From positions 88,348-152,347 of the forward strand of contig NZ_FMBL01000001.1 in NCBI RefSeq assembly GCF_900094885.1: DNA of 64,000 nt, given 5' to 3'. Source of the DNA: Bifidobacterium commune (GTDB lineage Bacteria > Actinomycetota > Actinomycetes > Actinomycetales > Bifidobacteriaceae). This document shows, one piece after another, positions 44,046 to 53,711 of this stretch (within the stretch, counting starts at the first letter, position 1; each line of letters opens with the position of its first letter). The notes below the pieces were generated by a model. That model was not told the DNA's origin and did no database searches. It worked only from the letters and a program-made list of their open reading frames with translations. The position numbers and the translations under genes are program-made.

Positions 44046-46489
44046 AAACCCAAGTGAACGGACAGACTATGTTCAACACCGATGCAAACGGGCTTCAAGG
44101 TCGCAGCGGCACCGATCCTGACGCCGAGCGCAAACGCGAAATTAAGGTACTCAATCGCAGGCTCGTTATAGCGGCAGCGCTTACCCTCCCCATATTGGTC
44201 TTCGCGATGTTTGGCATGTGGCTTGCGGTGTTCGTTCCCATGGGGGTCGTCGATTGCTTCACGAATCCTTGGGTACAGTTCGTATTCATCACCCCGGTGA
44301 TGTTCTACTCGGGCTGGCCTATTCATCGTACGGGCTGGCTTGCGTTAGTGCACCGCTCGCCGGAAATGAACTCGCTGGTGGCGCTGGGTACCGCTGCGTC
44401 TTATGCATATAGCGTTGTAGTCACGGTGATGCCGGGTCTGCTGCCGTCTGGCGCTCGCGAGCCGTATTTTGAGTCCGTTGGCACCATTATCACATTGATG
44501 TTGCTCGGACAGCTGCTTGAAGCTCATGCTCGGCTTGGCACGGGGGAGTCCATTCGGGCGCTCATCGATCTGACGCCGAAAACCGCACATGTGGTTCGTG
44601 ATGGCAATACTCTCGACATCGACGCTGATCGGGTTGAAGTAGGAGATGTTGTCCTAATCAAGCCGGGCGAACAGCTTCCGGTTGATGGCACGGTGATTTC
44701 CGGTCGAACTACCGTCGATGAGTCGATGATTACCGGTGAGCCCATTCCTGCCACCAAGGCTGAAGGGGATACGGTGACTGGCGGTACCGTCAACGGCAAC
44801 GGGACGTTGCAATATCGGGCCACCAAAGTAGGGCGCGACACCGTGCTTTCGCAGATTATCGAATTGGTGCGTACCGCGCAGACCTCAAAGGCGCCGATCC
44901 AAAAGCTCGCCGACAGAATTTCCGGCTATTTCGTGCCCGGAGTAATGCTCATTGCCATCTGGACATTCGTGGTCTGGTGGATATTCGGTCCTGCGCCGCG
45001 AGGCCTGTATGGCCTCGTTGCCGCAGTCGCGGTTCTCGTCATCGCGTGTCCGTGCGCCCTGGGTATCGCCACGCCGCTTTCCGTGACCATTTCCACCGGC
45101 AAGGCCGCGCGCTACGGCGTTCTCATCCGTTCAGCGGAGGCGCTGGAAACTACGCGTGAAATTGATACGGTTGTCCTTGACAAAACTGGGACCATCACTC
45201 GGGGCAAACCGGAATTGACCGGTGTCAGTTTGGTGAACGACGTTTTGGGTGACGGGGGCGAAGACGCGCTGCTTTCTCTGGCTGCCGGTGCCGAGCAAGC
45301 CTCGGAGCATCCGCTTGCACAGGCCGTTGTGGAGGGTGCGCAACGACGTGGGCTAACCGTACCTCAGCCAGATTCGTTCGAGGCCGCACCTGGTAGTGGG
45401 ATCGTGGCACATGTTGAGGGACATGAAGTCGTTGTGGGCAATGGTGACCTGATGAAGAATTGCGGTGTTGACGTGCAGTCTACTTCGAGTGTGTGTAAAG
45501 CGGTTGCGCAGAGCGAGGCGGACGCGACGCAGGTGTTTGCCGATTATGCCCAGCAAGGAAAGACCCCCATGTTCGCGGCTGTGGATGGACAACTGGCCGC
45601 GGTGCTTGCAGTCGCGGATACGCTCAAATCCGATTCTGCCGAAGCAGTGACTGCGTTGCGCGAGCGGGGGTTGCAGGTAATCATGTTGACCGGCGACAAC
45701 GCGACCACCGCTGAAGCCATCGCCAACGCAGTCGGCGTCGATCACGTCATCGCCGGGGTGCACCCCGAACACAAGGCTAAGGAAATCGCGCGTTTGCAGA
45801 ACGAGGGACATATGGTCGCGATGGTCGGCGACGGTATCAACGACGCCCCGGCGCTCGCTGCCGCCGATGTCGGCTTTGCCATGGGAACGGGTACGGATGT
45901 GGCCATCCAATCGTCTGATATTACACTGGTTTCTGGCAGTCTCAGCGGTCTGGTTACCGCCATCGACCTCTCGCGGGCGGCGATGCGCAACATCAAGCAG
46001 AATCTCGGTTTCGCATTCGGATACAACGGCATTGGCATTCCTGTAGCCGCCGGTATTCTCTACCCGATCTGGCATATTATGCTTAGTCCGATGATTGCCG
46101 GTGCTGCGATGGCGTTCTCGTCGCTTTCCGTGGTTCTGAACGCGAATCGTCTGCGTTCGTTCGATCCGAACAAGATCAAGCCCCGTAAGTTCGCCTTCAA
46201 ACTGCATGAACGCCATGTAGAGCTTGCTGTTGCCCCAACAAAGTCTGTCGACGCATCAGCGGATGCGCCGCACGATGTACCCGAACAACATATGAAAAAG
46301 AAAGAAGGAAGTGCCATGGATATGAACATGAATGCAAGTGCCAACACCGTCAAGGATCCGGTTTGCGGAATGATGATCGATCCGAAGACCGCCGCCGCCA
46401 GCCAGGATTACAACGGCAAGACCTACTACTTTTGCAGCGACAACTGTGCCAAGAGCTTCGCCGCAGATCCCGCCAAATATGCCGACTGA
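44042..46489 (+). CDS. Copper-exporting P1B-type ATPase with C-terminal YHS domain
   Basis: Pumps copper out of the cytoplasm using ATP; 815 residues. The membrane metal-site motif CPC is in VIACPCALGIATPLS near residue 333, the actuator ITGEP near 229, the phosphorylated Asp in DKTGTITRGKP near 379, the P1B-specific EHPLAQA near 418 and GDGINDAPALAA near 596. No N-terminal heavy-metal-associated domain is present; instead the first 40 residues are polar. The C-terminus (about 770-815) is a YHS domain, VKDPVCGMMIDPKTAA with FCSDNCAKSF. Coupled by ATGA overlap to the cupredoxin gene. The transported ion is probably Cu(I). Confidence 0.93.
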   Translation: MKTQVNGQTMFNTDANGLQGRSGTDPDAERKREIKVLNRRLVIAAALTLPILVFAMFGMWLAVFVPMGVVDCFTNPWVQFVFITPVMFYSGWPIHRTGWLALVHRSPEMNSLVALGTAASYAYSVVVTVMPGLLPSGAREPYFESVGTIITLMLLGQLLEAHARLGTGESIRALIDLTPKTAHVVRDGNTLDIDADRVEVGDVVLIKPGEQLPVDGTVISGRTTVDESMITGEPIPATKAEGDTVTGGTVNGNGTLQYRATKVGRDTVLSQIIELVRTAQTSKAPIQKLADRISGYFVPGVMLIAIWTFVVWWIFGPAPRGLYGLVAAVAVLVIACPCALGIATPLSVTISTGKAARYGVLIRSAEALETTREIDTVVLDKTGTITRGKPELTGVSLVNDVLGDGGEDALLSLAAGAEQASEHPLAQAVVEGAQRRGLTVPQPDSFEAAPGSGIVAHVEGHEVVVGNGDLMKNCGVDVQSTSSVCKAVAQSEADATQVFADYAQQGKTPMFAAVDGQLAAVLAVADTLKSDSAEAVTALRERGLQVIMLTGDNATTAEAIANAVGVDHVIAGVHPEHKAKEIARLQNEGHMVAMVGDGINDAPALAAADVGFAMGTGTDVAIQSSDITLVSGSLSGLVTAIDLSRAAMRNIKQNLGFAFGYNGIGIPVAAGILYPIWHIMLSPMIAGAAMAFSSLSVVLNANRLRSFDPNKIKPRKFAFKLHERHVELAVAPTKSVDASADAPHDVPEQHMKKKEGSAMDMNMNASANTVKDPVCGMMIDPKTAAASQDYNGKTYYFCSDNCAKSFAADPAKYAD
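46316..46489 (+). CDS. Possible internal start producing a separate YHS-domain protein
   Basis: Inside the ATPase frame, AAGAAGGAAGTGCC is followed by ATG at 46316, a spacing good enough to initiate translation. The product would be a 57-residue protein starting MDMNMNASANTVKDPVCGMM with the CxxC-like pair of the YHS fold and no membrane part. The linker before it (VPEQHMKKKEGSA) reads like a former intergenic segment that became coding. It could act as a soluble metallochaperone alongside the fused form. Whether the internal start is used is an inference. Confidence 0.4.
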   Translation: MDMNMNASANTVKDPVCGMMIDPKTAAASQDYNGKTYYFCSDNCAKSFAADPAKYAD

Positions 46490-47019
46490 AAGTTGTTGTT
46501 AGCACATTTGTGGAATACTTAAAGAGGCCGCTGTCGAGAGACGGCGGCTTTTGCGAGTTGAGAGGTTTCCTATCAAGTGCATATGGAAAAAAGTTTCTGG
46601 CGACAAGTCGAAATGGTGGTTAAAGGAAACCGTACTGCAGGCGGACGTGGATCTACTGAAGAACGGACTTTCGTATTTTGAGACGGAATTGAATAAAATG
46701 TCGTAAAAAATGTGATTACGAGGTACGCTCGCAAAAGGTGATTCGGTCGAGGCTTTCTTTCTCCTCGATGGTCATTCGGGGTCCGGTTCAACTGGAAAAC
46801 CGGTGCTGATAATTTGTGTGGTGGGGTATGCCGTTTTTCCTCTCTTCCCATTTTCCGGGTCTGCTCCGCCATGCTTCCCGCCTCTGGTCGTAAGGGTATT
46901 CAGGGGTTTTTGCGTACATCGCAGACATCGACGCGGGTTGCGGTTGATGTATTGCCTGGGTGCCTTCGCCTTATGATTTAGGGGTAAGCCGAAGAAAATG
47001 CGATTCGAAGGAGCGGGCG
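46490..47019. other. Intergenic region with terminator and a short coding-like remnant
   Basis: These 530 bases begin with the copper-module terminator. An open frame from TTG at 46551 to a stop at 46704-46706 reads protein-like near its end (KWWLKETVLQADVDLLKNGL, SYFETELNKMS) but has no clear start, so it may be the end of a lost gene. GGTTTCC (46564-46570) and GGAAACC (46625-46631) form a spaced inverted repeat. The rest, about 46710-47010, shows nothing I can name. GAAGGAG at about 47007 serves the GTPase gene. Confidence 0.4.
46527..46552 (+). terminator. Intrinsic terminator of the copper module
   Basis: GCCGCTGTC (46527-46535) pairs with GACGGCGGC (46540-46548) with one wobble, followed directly by TTTT. 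Confidence 0.8.
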
Positions 47020-49188
47020 ATGAGACGAGCGGTTGTGGGAATCGCGGCGCATGTGGACGCCGGAAAGACCACGCTTTGCGAGGCAATGCTGTATCGTGCC
47101 GGTGAAATTCGCAAGCTTGGGCGCGTAGATCACGGCGATGCGTTCCTTGATACCGATGCAATGGAAAAACGTCGTGGCATTACCATCTTTTCCAAACAGG
47201 CTATTCTTGATGTTCGAGCAGAAGATGCTGGGCGATTCAACGAGCCAAAGCATAAAAATGGCGGCAATGGCCGACATCGCAATAGCGACGATTGTGAGGA
47301 TGGTGTTGAATTCACACTGCTTGACACCCCGGGTCATGTTGATTTTTCGACGGAAATGGAACGAGCGGTGAGGGTGTTGGACTACGCGATTCTCGTGGTG
47401 GGTGCGAACGATGGTCTGCAAGGTCATACCGAGACGTTGTGGAGGCTCTTAGTCCGATACAACGTTCCGACGTTCATTTTCGTCAATAAGATGGATGCCG
47501 TCGGAGCCGACAAGAATGGGCTTATTTCGCAGATGCAACGGCGATTTTCCGAAGGGTGCATTGATTTCGAAGGTGCTGTGGAGCCGAACGAGCAGGAGGA
47601 AATCGCATTGCTCGACGAGAGTGGCACCGCGATGGATGAGCTGCTCGACGGGGGCAGGATCTCGGATGATACGTTGTGCTCGATGATAGCAACACGTAAG
47701 CTTTTCCCTTGCTACTGCGGGTCTGCGTTGAAACTTGAAGGTGTTGATGAGTTCCTCGCGGGCTTGCGGCGTTTTACCGAAAATCGCACATATCCCAGTG
47801 AGTTCGGTGCCCGTGTCTACAAGGTTTCACATGATGGGCAAGGTAATCGTGTCACATGGCTGAAAATCACTGGTGGCACGCTTGGGGTCAAGGCGCTGTT
47901 GACCAACGAACGTGGGGAAGGTGTGACTCGGGAGCCGGAAGGCGTGATCTGGCGGGAAAAAATCGATCAGATTCGACGGTATTCCAGCGTGAAATTCGAG
48001 CTGGCGGACGAAGTGACGGCCGGCGAGATATGCGCGGTGACTGGGTTGACCAAAACGTTCCCCGGCCAAGGTTTGGGGTTTGAAGCCGATGCCGAGGAAT
48101 CCGTGTTGCGGCCAGTTCTGACATATACCGTGTTGCCCGGTAAGGCGCCGGCTCCTGATGATTCCGAGAATGCCGATGAGGTGAAGGACTATAATTCGTC
48201 GTCGGCCGAGCAGCCCACCAAGTCTGCGGAAGTCACACCTGAGTTGCATAACATCCTGGTGGCGTTGCAAGAACTTGAGGACGAAGATCCGGCACTGCAG
48301 GCGCGTTGGGTCTCCCGACTTGGCGAAATCCATGTGCAGCTGATGGGGGCGGTGCAGGTCGAAGTCATCACACAGATGATGCTCGACCGCTTCGGCATCG
48401 ATGTTCATTTCGGGCCCGGCGGCATTCTCTACCGTGAGACAATTACGGCACCGGTCGAGGGTATCGGGCACTTCGAACCATTGCGGCATTATGCTGAAGT
48501 CCATTTGCTGCTAGAACCTGCACGGCCGGGTAGCGGCTTGCATTTCGAATCGAGATGCAGTTTGGACGACCTTGACCGCAATTGGCAGCGGGCGATTCTG
48601 GCCCATCTGCGCGAAAAGGAGCATCTGGGTGTGCTCACGGCTTCCCCGATAACCGATATGACGATTTCCCTTGTTGCCGGACGTGGTCATGAAAAACATA
48701 CCGAAGGCGGTGATTTCCGTGAGGCCACCTACCGTGCAGTACGCCAAGGGCTGATGGAACTCAAGGCGCGCGGTGAGTGCAAACTTATGGAACCGTGGTA
48801 TAACTTCACTCTGGAAATACCGCAGGATATGCTGGGACATGCGATGGCTGATATTCAGCGGATGAGCGGCATATTCAACACCCCTCAAACCGATGGCGAT
48901 TACATGCAGTTGGAGGGCAGCGCTCCTGTCGAGCAGATGCGTGACTATTCGATGGAAGTCAATGCCTATACCCACGGAAGGGGCTCGCTAACTTGTGTGT
49001 TTGCCGGTTATCGTCCGTGTCACAACGCCGAGGAAGTCATAGAACGAATCGGTTACGACCCTGAAATCGATCTTGAAAATACGCCAGATTCCGTATTCTG
49101 CGCTAACGGTGCCGGATATACCGTGAAGTGGAACAGGGTGTCGGATTTCTCCCATGTTGACAGCGATTTGCAACTTGAGAGACAGTGA
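47020..49188 (+). CDS. TetM/TetO-like translation factor GTPase
   Basis: A 722-residue elongation-factor-G-like GTPase. G motifs are AHVDAGKTT at about residues 10-18, RRGITIFSKQA (switch I region), DTPGHVDF near 101 and NKMD near 156. Domains II to V follow in order, with the typical IQLMGAVQ-like IHVQLMGAVQVEVI and a C-terminal GRGSLTCVFAGY. The family contains the ribosomal-protection proteins Tet(M), Tet(O) and Tet(W). This protein is longer (about 640 residues is usual) and its first residues (RRAVVGIAAH, GRVDHGDAFLDTD) differ clearly from those proteins, so resistance to tetracycline is not established. It lies alone, behind GAAGGAG. Confidence 0.82.
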   Translation: MRRAVVGIAAHVDAGKTTLCEAMLYRAGEIRKLGRVDHGDAFLDTDAMEKRRGITIFSKQAILDVRAEDAGRFNEPKHKNGGNGRHRNSDDCEDGVEFTLLDTPGHVDFSTEMERAVRVLDYAILVVGANDGLQGHTETLWRLLVRYNVPTFIFVNKMDAVGADKNGLISQMQRRFSEGCIDFEGAVEPNEQEEIALLDESGTAMDELLDGGRISDDTLCSMIATRKLFPCYCGSALKLEGVDEFLAGLRRFTENRTYPSEFGARVYKVSHDGQGNRVTWLKITGGTLGVKALLTNERGEGVTREPEGVIWREKIDQIRRYSSVKFELADEVTAGEICAVTGLTKTFPGQGLGFEADAEESVLRPVLTYTVLPGKAPAPDDSENADEVKDYNSSSAEQPTKSAEVTPELHNILVALQELEDEDPALQARWVSRLGEIHVQLMGAVQVEVITQMMLDRFGIDVHFGPGGILYRETITAPVEGIGHFEPLRHYAEVHLLLEPARPGSGLHFESRCSLDDLDRNWQRAILAHLREKEHLGVLTASPITDMTISLVAGRGHEKHTEGGDFREATYRAVRQGLMELKARGECKLMEPWYNFTLEIPQDMLGHAMADIQRMSGIFNTPQTDGDYMQLEGSAPVEQMRDYSMEVNAYTHGRGSLTCVFAGYRPCHNAEEVIERIGYDPEIDLENTPDSVFCANGAGYTVKWNRVSDFSHVDSDLQLERQ

Positions 49189-49308
49189 AAACGAATTGAT
49201 TCGTTGACTGCTTATACGCCTAGCGGTAATCCCTGCTGGATATTAATATCGATTTTAGGTAAGAATTATCGGCCCCTTTCGGGTCTGAAGCAGAGGAGGA
49301 GCCGCGAG

Positions 49309-50010
49309 ATGTCTTATATTGAGGTGCGGGGCGAAACGAAGCAGTACAAGACCGGCGATACCAGGATTTATGCGAATCATAATGTGGGTTTCACGATTGA
49401 GCGGGGGGAGCTGGTGGTCATTCTCGGTGCCTCGGGAGCAGGCAAATCGACGTTGCTGAACATTCTTGGCGGAATGGATACGTGCGATTCTGGCCAGGTC
49501 ATTATTGATGGCAATGACATTGCGCAGTACGATGCCCGTCAGCTCACTGCCTACCGTCGCTATGATGTTGGCTTCGTTTTCCAGTTCTACAACCTGGTTT
49601 CGAACCTGACCGCACGTGAAAATGTCGAACTTTCCGCTGAGATTGTTCCTCAGGCTGCCGATCCGACCGAGACACTCATCGAGGTGGGGCTCGAAAATCG
49701 TCTTGACAACTTTCCTGCCCAACTTTCGGGTGGTGAGCAGCAACGTGTGGCCATTGCCCGAGCCGTAGCTAAGAAACCCAAGATTTTGCTGTGCGACGAG
49801 CCGACCGGTGCTCTTGATTACAAAACCGGCAAACAGGTTCTGCGTATTTTACAGGATCAGTCGCGCAAGTTCGGTTCCACGGTAATCATTGTCACCCATA
49901 ACGCGGCCATCGCTCCAATCGGAGACCGTGTCATTCACATGCGTGACGCCCAAGTGCAGTTTGTCGAACAACACGAGACGCCTGCCGATATCAACGACAT
50001 TGAATGGTAA
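49309..50010 (+). CDS. MacB/LolD-type ABC ATPase
   Basis: The 233-residue cytosolic ATPase of an FtsX-type system. Walker A is GASGAGKST at about residues 41-49, the signature [12 protein letters not shown] near 138, and Walker [17 protein letters not shown] near 163, with the family H-loop [12 protein letters not shown]. It starts at MSYIEVRGE behind AGAGGAGGAG and ends four bases before the start of its permease gene. Such ATPases drive mechanical work on periplasmic or surface substrates rather than classical transport. Confidence 0.92.
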   Translation: MSYIEVRGETKQYKTGDTRIYANHNVGFTIERGELVVILGASGAGKSTLLNILGGMDTCDSGQVIIDGNDIAQYDARQLTAYRRYDVGFVFQFYNLVSNLTARENVELSAEIVPQAADPTETLIEVGLENRLDNFPAQLSGGEQQRVAIARAVAKKPKILLCDEPTGALDYKTGKQVLRILQDQSRKFGSTVIIVTHNAAIAPIGDRVIHMRDAQVQFVEQHETPADINDIEW

Positions 50011-50014
50011 GGAT

Positions 50015-53000
50015 ATGGCGGGCGAAGCAATGACGAACGGAAACGCAGGAGGGAAAGAGACGCATACCTCGGACCCTCATATGTCCAAGCGCATGTTGTG
50101 GCGTGATATTCGGCAGGCATTCTCGAAATCAAAGGGCCGGTTCTTCTCTATTGTCTGTTTGGTGGCACTCGGCTCCTTTGCTCTTGTCGGTCTCACGGTT
50201 TCGGGTCCGGATATGCGAGACACCGGCAACGCCTATTTTGCTCAGCATCATCTTTCGGATTTGAGTGTGATTTCGAACTATGGTCTCGATAAGGATGATC
50301 GTGACCAGATCGACAAGGCGCCAGGTGCTTCGCATATTGAATATGGATACCTCAAGGACGTTGTTGTCAAAAACAGCGACGAAAGTGTACGGGTGTTCTC
50401 CGCGCCCAAAGATGTGTCTACCTATCAGACCGTTGCCGGGCGAATGCCTCGCAATGCCAATGAGATAGCCATTGATTCCTCACATCAGAGCAGGTATCCC
50501 ATAGGATCGACGTTCAAGTTGGACGAGAAGGCGGATCCGTTGGGTCGCAAGGTTTTGCGGCACGAGAGTTACAAAGTTGTAGGTGTCGTTGATTCTACCG
50601 AGATTCTAAGCTCGGTCAACATGGGGCCGTCCACTTCAGGTTCCGGCTCGCTTGAAGGCTATGCGGTGGTGACGCCCGCTGCGTTCAAATCCGATGATTA
50701 CATGATTGCCCGCATCGCATACAGCGATCTCGACGGCATGCGCGATCATTATTCCGCAGCGTACAACGATAAGCTCCAGGAACATAAGAAGGCTCTCGAC
50801 CATATTCTTTCCAAACGTCCGAAGGAGAGGCGACAGGGCATCGAGGGGCAGGCAAATGCTAAGATCGATTCCGGTCGTCAGCAGGTTTCCGATGCCCGCC
50901 AACAGCTTCGGAATGCTCAACAGCAACTGAATGATGCCAAGACGCAGCTTGACAACGGTAATCAGCAGCTGAACGATTCCAGGCAACAGTTGAGCACACA
51001 GGCCAATTCGGCACAGCAGCAAATCAGCAATGCTCAGGCGAGACTTGCGCAGGGGCAACAGCGGTACGCTACGAACAAGCGGCAGTATGACGATGCGGTA
51101 CCGAAGCTTCAATCGGCGCAACAACAGGTCAATGATGCGTATGCTCAAATCAACGCTGGACAATCGCAGATTAACACTAACGCGACGAATCTCGAAACTG
51201 GAAAGAAGCAGGCCGACGAGACCGTAGCGCAATTGACATCCTCGCAGCAGCTCAATAAGCAGGGCATCGACGCCAGTAACGCTCGGATTGCCCAGATTGA
51301 CGCCCAATTGGCTGATGGATCGCTTTCCGACGCCGATCGAGATGCGCTGTCCGCCGAACGCGGACAGCTTTCCACACAACTTGGGATTCTTGCGGCCCAG
51401 CAGACCCAAATCAACAACGGTTTGAGTCAGGCCAATACCGCGCGTGACACGTTCATGGCCAACGTATACAATCCCGGCGTGGCGCAGGTGCAGACGGTGC
51501 AGAAGCAGCTCAACGCCAAGCGCACCCAGGCCGATGCCGGCAAGGCGCAGGTCGTTCAACAGCAGCAACAGCTGCAATCCTCAAAGACGCAGCTTGATCA
51601 GGCGGCATTGCAGCTTTCTCAAAGCAAAACCCGGATTGAACAGTCACAGCAGGAGCTTGATGCCAAACAACGACAAGGCCAGTCGCAGATTGATGCAGCG
51701 CAGGCGGAACTGACTGAAAAAAACAACGAATACAACACGAAAAAGGCGCAGTTCGAACAAAGCGAACCTGATGCGCAGCAGAAAATCGTGGATGCCGAGC
51801 ATAAGCTCGATGAGGTCACGGCCGCGCTTAATGCGTTGCAGGATCCTGTGTATTCCGTCGATTCCAAGCGTGAGACGCCAGGGTCCGATGGTTACAAACT
51901 CTACGATTCAGTCTCTGTGATTGTTGATTCGCTTTCGCATATTTTCCCTTATTTCATGTATCTGGTTGCGGCATTGGTTACGTTCACGACAATGACCCGT
52001 TTCGTTGACGAGGAGCGCGTCAACGCCGGAACGTTGAAAGGGTTGGGGTATTCCGATGTTGATGTGATGAAGAAGTTCGTGGTGTATGGCTTCTTTGCGT
52101 CCATTCTGGGTGCGGTCATCGGTATTTTCGCCGGACACACGCTTTTACCGATGATCGTCTACGACGCATACAAGGTGGGCTTCAACGTGCCGGTCATCCA
52201 TCTTGGATTTTATTGGCAGGTCACGCTGCTCGCCGTAGTGCTCGCTTTGCTCAGCGCCGTCGTTCCCGCGATTCTCAGCGCATCTCGTCAGTTGAAGGAG
52301 CGTCCGGCGGCGCTCATGCTGCCCAAGCCTCCAAGTGCCGGTTCCAAGATTCTTTTGGAGCGCGTACCTTTCATCTGGAATCATCTGAATTTCACCCACA
52401 AGGTCACCGCACGTAATATTTTCCGTTACAAGCAACGGATGTTCATGACCATCTTCGGTGTGAGCGGGTCTGTGGCTCTGCTGACGGCCGGATTCGCGGT
52501 TCAAGGATCGATTTCAGGTATCAATGAGCACCAGTTCGGTGACGTGATGCATTACAGTCTCATCGCTGCCGAAAATGCTCACGTTACCGACTCGCAAAAC
52601 AAAGCCATCGAAAAACGGCTTAAAGAAAGCGATGTGCAGCGTTCCCTACCGGTCCGTTACGAATCGGTGAGCAAGGTCGCCGGACGCAACGGCGATAAGC
52701 AGCCCATTACCATGCTCGTGCCGGGAAATGCTTCCAAGTTTGATGACTATGTCAAACTTAACACTCGTAAGGGCCATCATCCGTTGAAGCTCGATTCAAA
52801 CGGCGTGGTGATCTCCGAGCGGTTCGCGGACCTGATACATGCCAAGGCGGGGGATACCATCGATTTCCAAGATGGTTCCGGCAAGACCTATCATGCAAAG
52901 GTTTCCGGCGTCTGCGAGATGTATCTCGGTCACTTCATGATGATGAGTCCGACGGCTTATCGTTCAGTGTTCGGGCAGCCTTATTCCGTCAACGCCTACA

Positions 53001-53533
53001 TGGTGACCTTGAAGGACAACAGTGTGGATAACACCAAGAAACAGGCGGCTTCGTTCATGCGTCTTGGTGGTATTCAGGGTGTTGTGCAGAACACCACGCT
53101 TATGCATCAGATCGACGTGGTGGTCGCGGCGCTCAACCAGATTATGTGGGTGCTCATCATTGTGGCGACCTTGCTTGGCGTGGTCATTCTTTACAACCTC
53201 ACCAATCTCAATGTCTCCGAGCGTGTTAGGGAACTCTCCACCATCAAGGTGCTGGGCTTCTTCAATGGTGAAACCACAATGTACATCTACCGTGAAACGA
53301 TCCTGCTCTCGCTGATTGGCATCGTCGTGGGATACGGCTTTGGCGGTTGGTTGCACCGTTACATCATCACTGCCGTTCCGCCTGATGATGTCATGTTCGA
53401 TCCGTCGATTACCTGGCTTGCCTTTGTGGTGCCGGTGATCGTGGTTGGCCTGATTACGGCCGTGCTCGGCTGGTTCGTAAACACAAGGCTCAAGCGTCTG
53501 GATATGCTTGAAGCGTTGAAGTCCGTGGACTGA
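50015..53533 (+). CDS. FtsX-type ABC permease with long extracellular coiled coil
   Basis: A 1172-residue permease. An N-terminal membrane helix (SIVCLVALGSFALVGLTVSG, about residues 46-65) leads into a large outside domain. Residues about 270-610 are a Gln/Ala/Asp-rich coiled coil built of irregular repeats such as DARQQLRNAQQQLNDAKTQL. Three helices with an FtsX core follow (about 640-770), then a second outside domain and three C-terminal helices ending KRLDMLEALKSVD. This is the two-FtsX-domain layout found with MacB-like ATPases in Gram-positives. The start at MAGEAMTNG is uncertain; MTNGNAG five codons later is also possible. Confidence 0.88.
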   Translation: MAGEAMTNGNAGGKETHTSDPHMSKRMLWRDIRQAFSKSKGRFFSIVCLVALGSFALVGLTVSGPDMRDTGNAYFAQHHLSDLSVISNYGLDKDDRDQIDKAPGASHIEYGYLKDVVVKNSDESVRVFSAPKDVSTYQTVAGRMPRNANEIAIDSSHQSRYPIGSTFKLDEKADPLGRKVLRHESYKVVGVVDSTEILSSVNMGPSTSGSGSLEGYAVVTPAAFKSDDYMIARIAYSDLDGMRDHYSAAYNDKLQEHKKALDHILSKRPKERRQGIEGQANAKIDSGRQQVSDARQQLRNAQQQLNDAKTQLDNGNQQLNDSRQQLSTQANSAQQQISNAQARLAQGQQRYATNKRQYDDAVPKLQSAQQQVNDAYAQINAGQSQINTNATNLETGKKQADETVAQLTSSQQLNKQGIDASNARIAQIDAQLADGSLSDADRDALSAERGQLSTQLGILAAQQTQINNGLSQANTARDTFMANVYNPGVAQVQTVQKQLNAKRTQADAGKAQVVQQQQQLQSSKTQLDQAALQLSQSKTRIEQSQQELDAKQRQGQSQIDAAQAELTEKNNEYNTKKAQFEQSEPDAQQKIVDAEHKLDEVTAALNALQDPVYSVDSKRETPGSDGYKLYDSVSVIVDSLSHIFPYFMYLVAALVTFTTMTRFVDEERVNAGTLKGLGYSDVDVMKKFVVYGFFASILGAVIGIFAGHTLLPMIVYDAYKVGFNVPVIHLGFYWQVTLLAVVLALLSAVVPAILSASRQLKERPAALMLPKPPSAGSKILLERVPFIWNHLNFTHKVTARNIFRYKQRMFMTIFGVSGSVALLTAGFAVQGSISGINEHQFGDVMHYSLIAAENAHVTDSQNKAIEKRLKESDVQRSLPVRYESVSKVAGRNGDKQPITMLVPGNASKFDDYVKLNTRKGHHPLKLDSNGVVISERFADLIHAKAGDTIDFQDGSGKTYHAKVSGVCEMYLGHFMMMSPTAYRSVFGQPYSVNAYMVTLKDNSVDNTKKQAASFMRLGGIQGVVQNTTLMHQIDVVVAALNQIMWVLIIVATLLGVVILYNLTNLNVSERVRELSTIKVLGFFNGETTMYIYRETILLSLIGIVVGYGFGGWLHRYIITAVPPDDVMFDPSITWLAFVVPVIVVGLITAVLGWFVNTRLKRLDMLEALKSVD

Positions 53534-53581
53534 TCCCTTTGAGGCCTGATCGTCGAACGGCCTGAATATTGCCGGTTAAAA

Positions 53582-53623
53582 ACATGTGGCCGCTTCATCC
53601 AGTGAGATGAAGCGGCCACATGT
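53582..53623. terminator. Strong bidirectional terminator
   Basis: A perfect 17-base stem, ACATGTGGCCGCTTCAT (53582-53598) with ATGAAGCGGCCACATGT (53607-53623), and an 8-base loop, between convergent genes. Confidence 0.85.
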
Positions 53624-53711
53624 ATTCGGTACCGGTGTTGTTGAAAGGATCCGTGATAGCGAGCCTACGGAAAGCCTCTTGCCAAGGTCTTCACACCTTG
53701 GTGCAATCGGT

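Noticed and set aside
47020..49188. Canonical tet(W) or tet(M) resistance gene
   Set aside because: The N-terminus and length do not match the known sequences; only the family architecture does.
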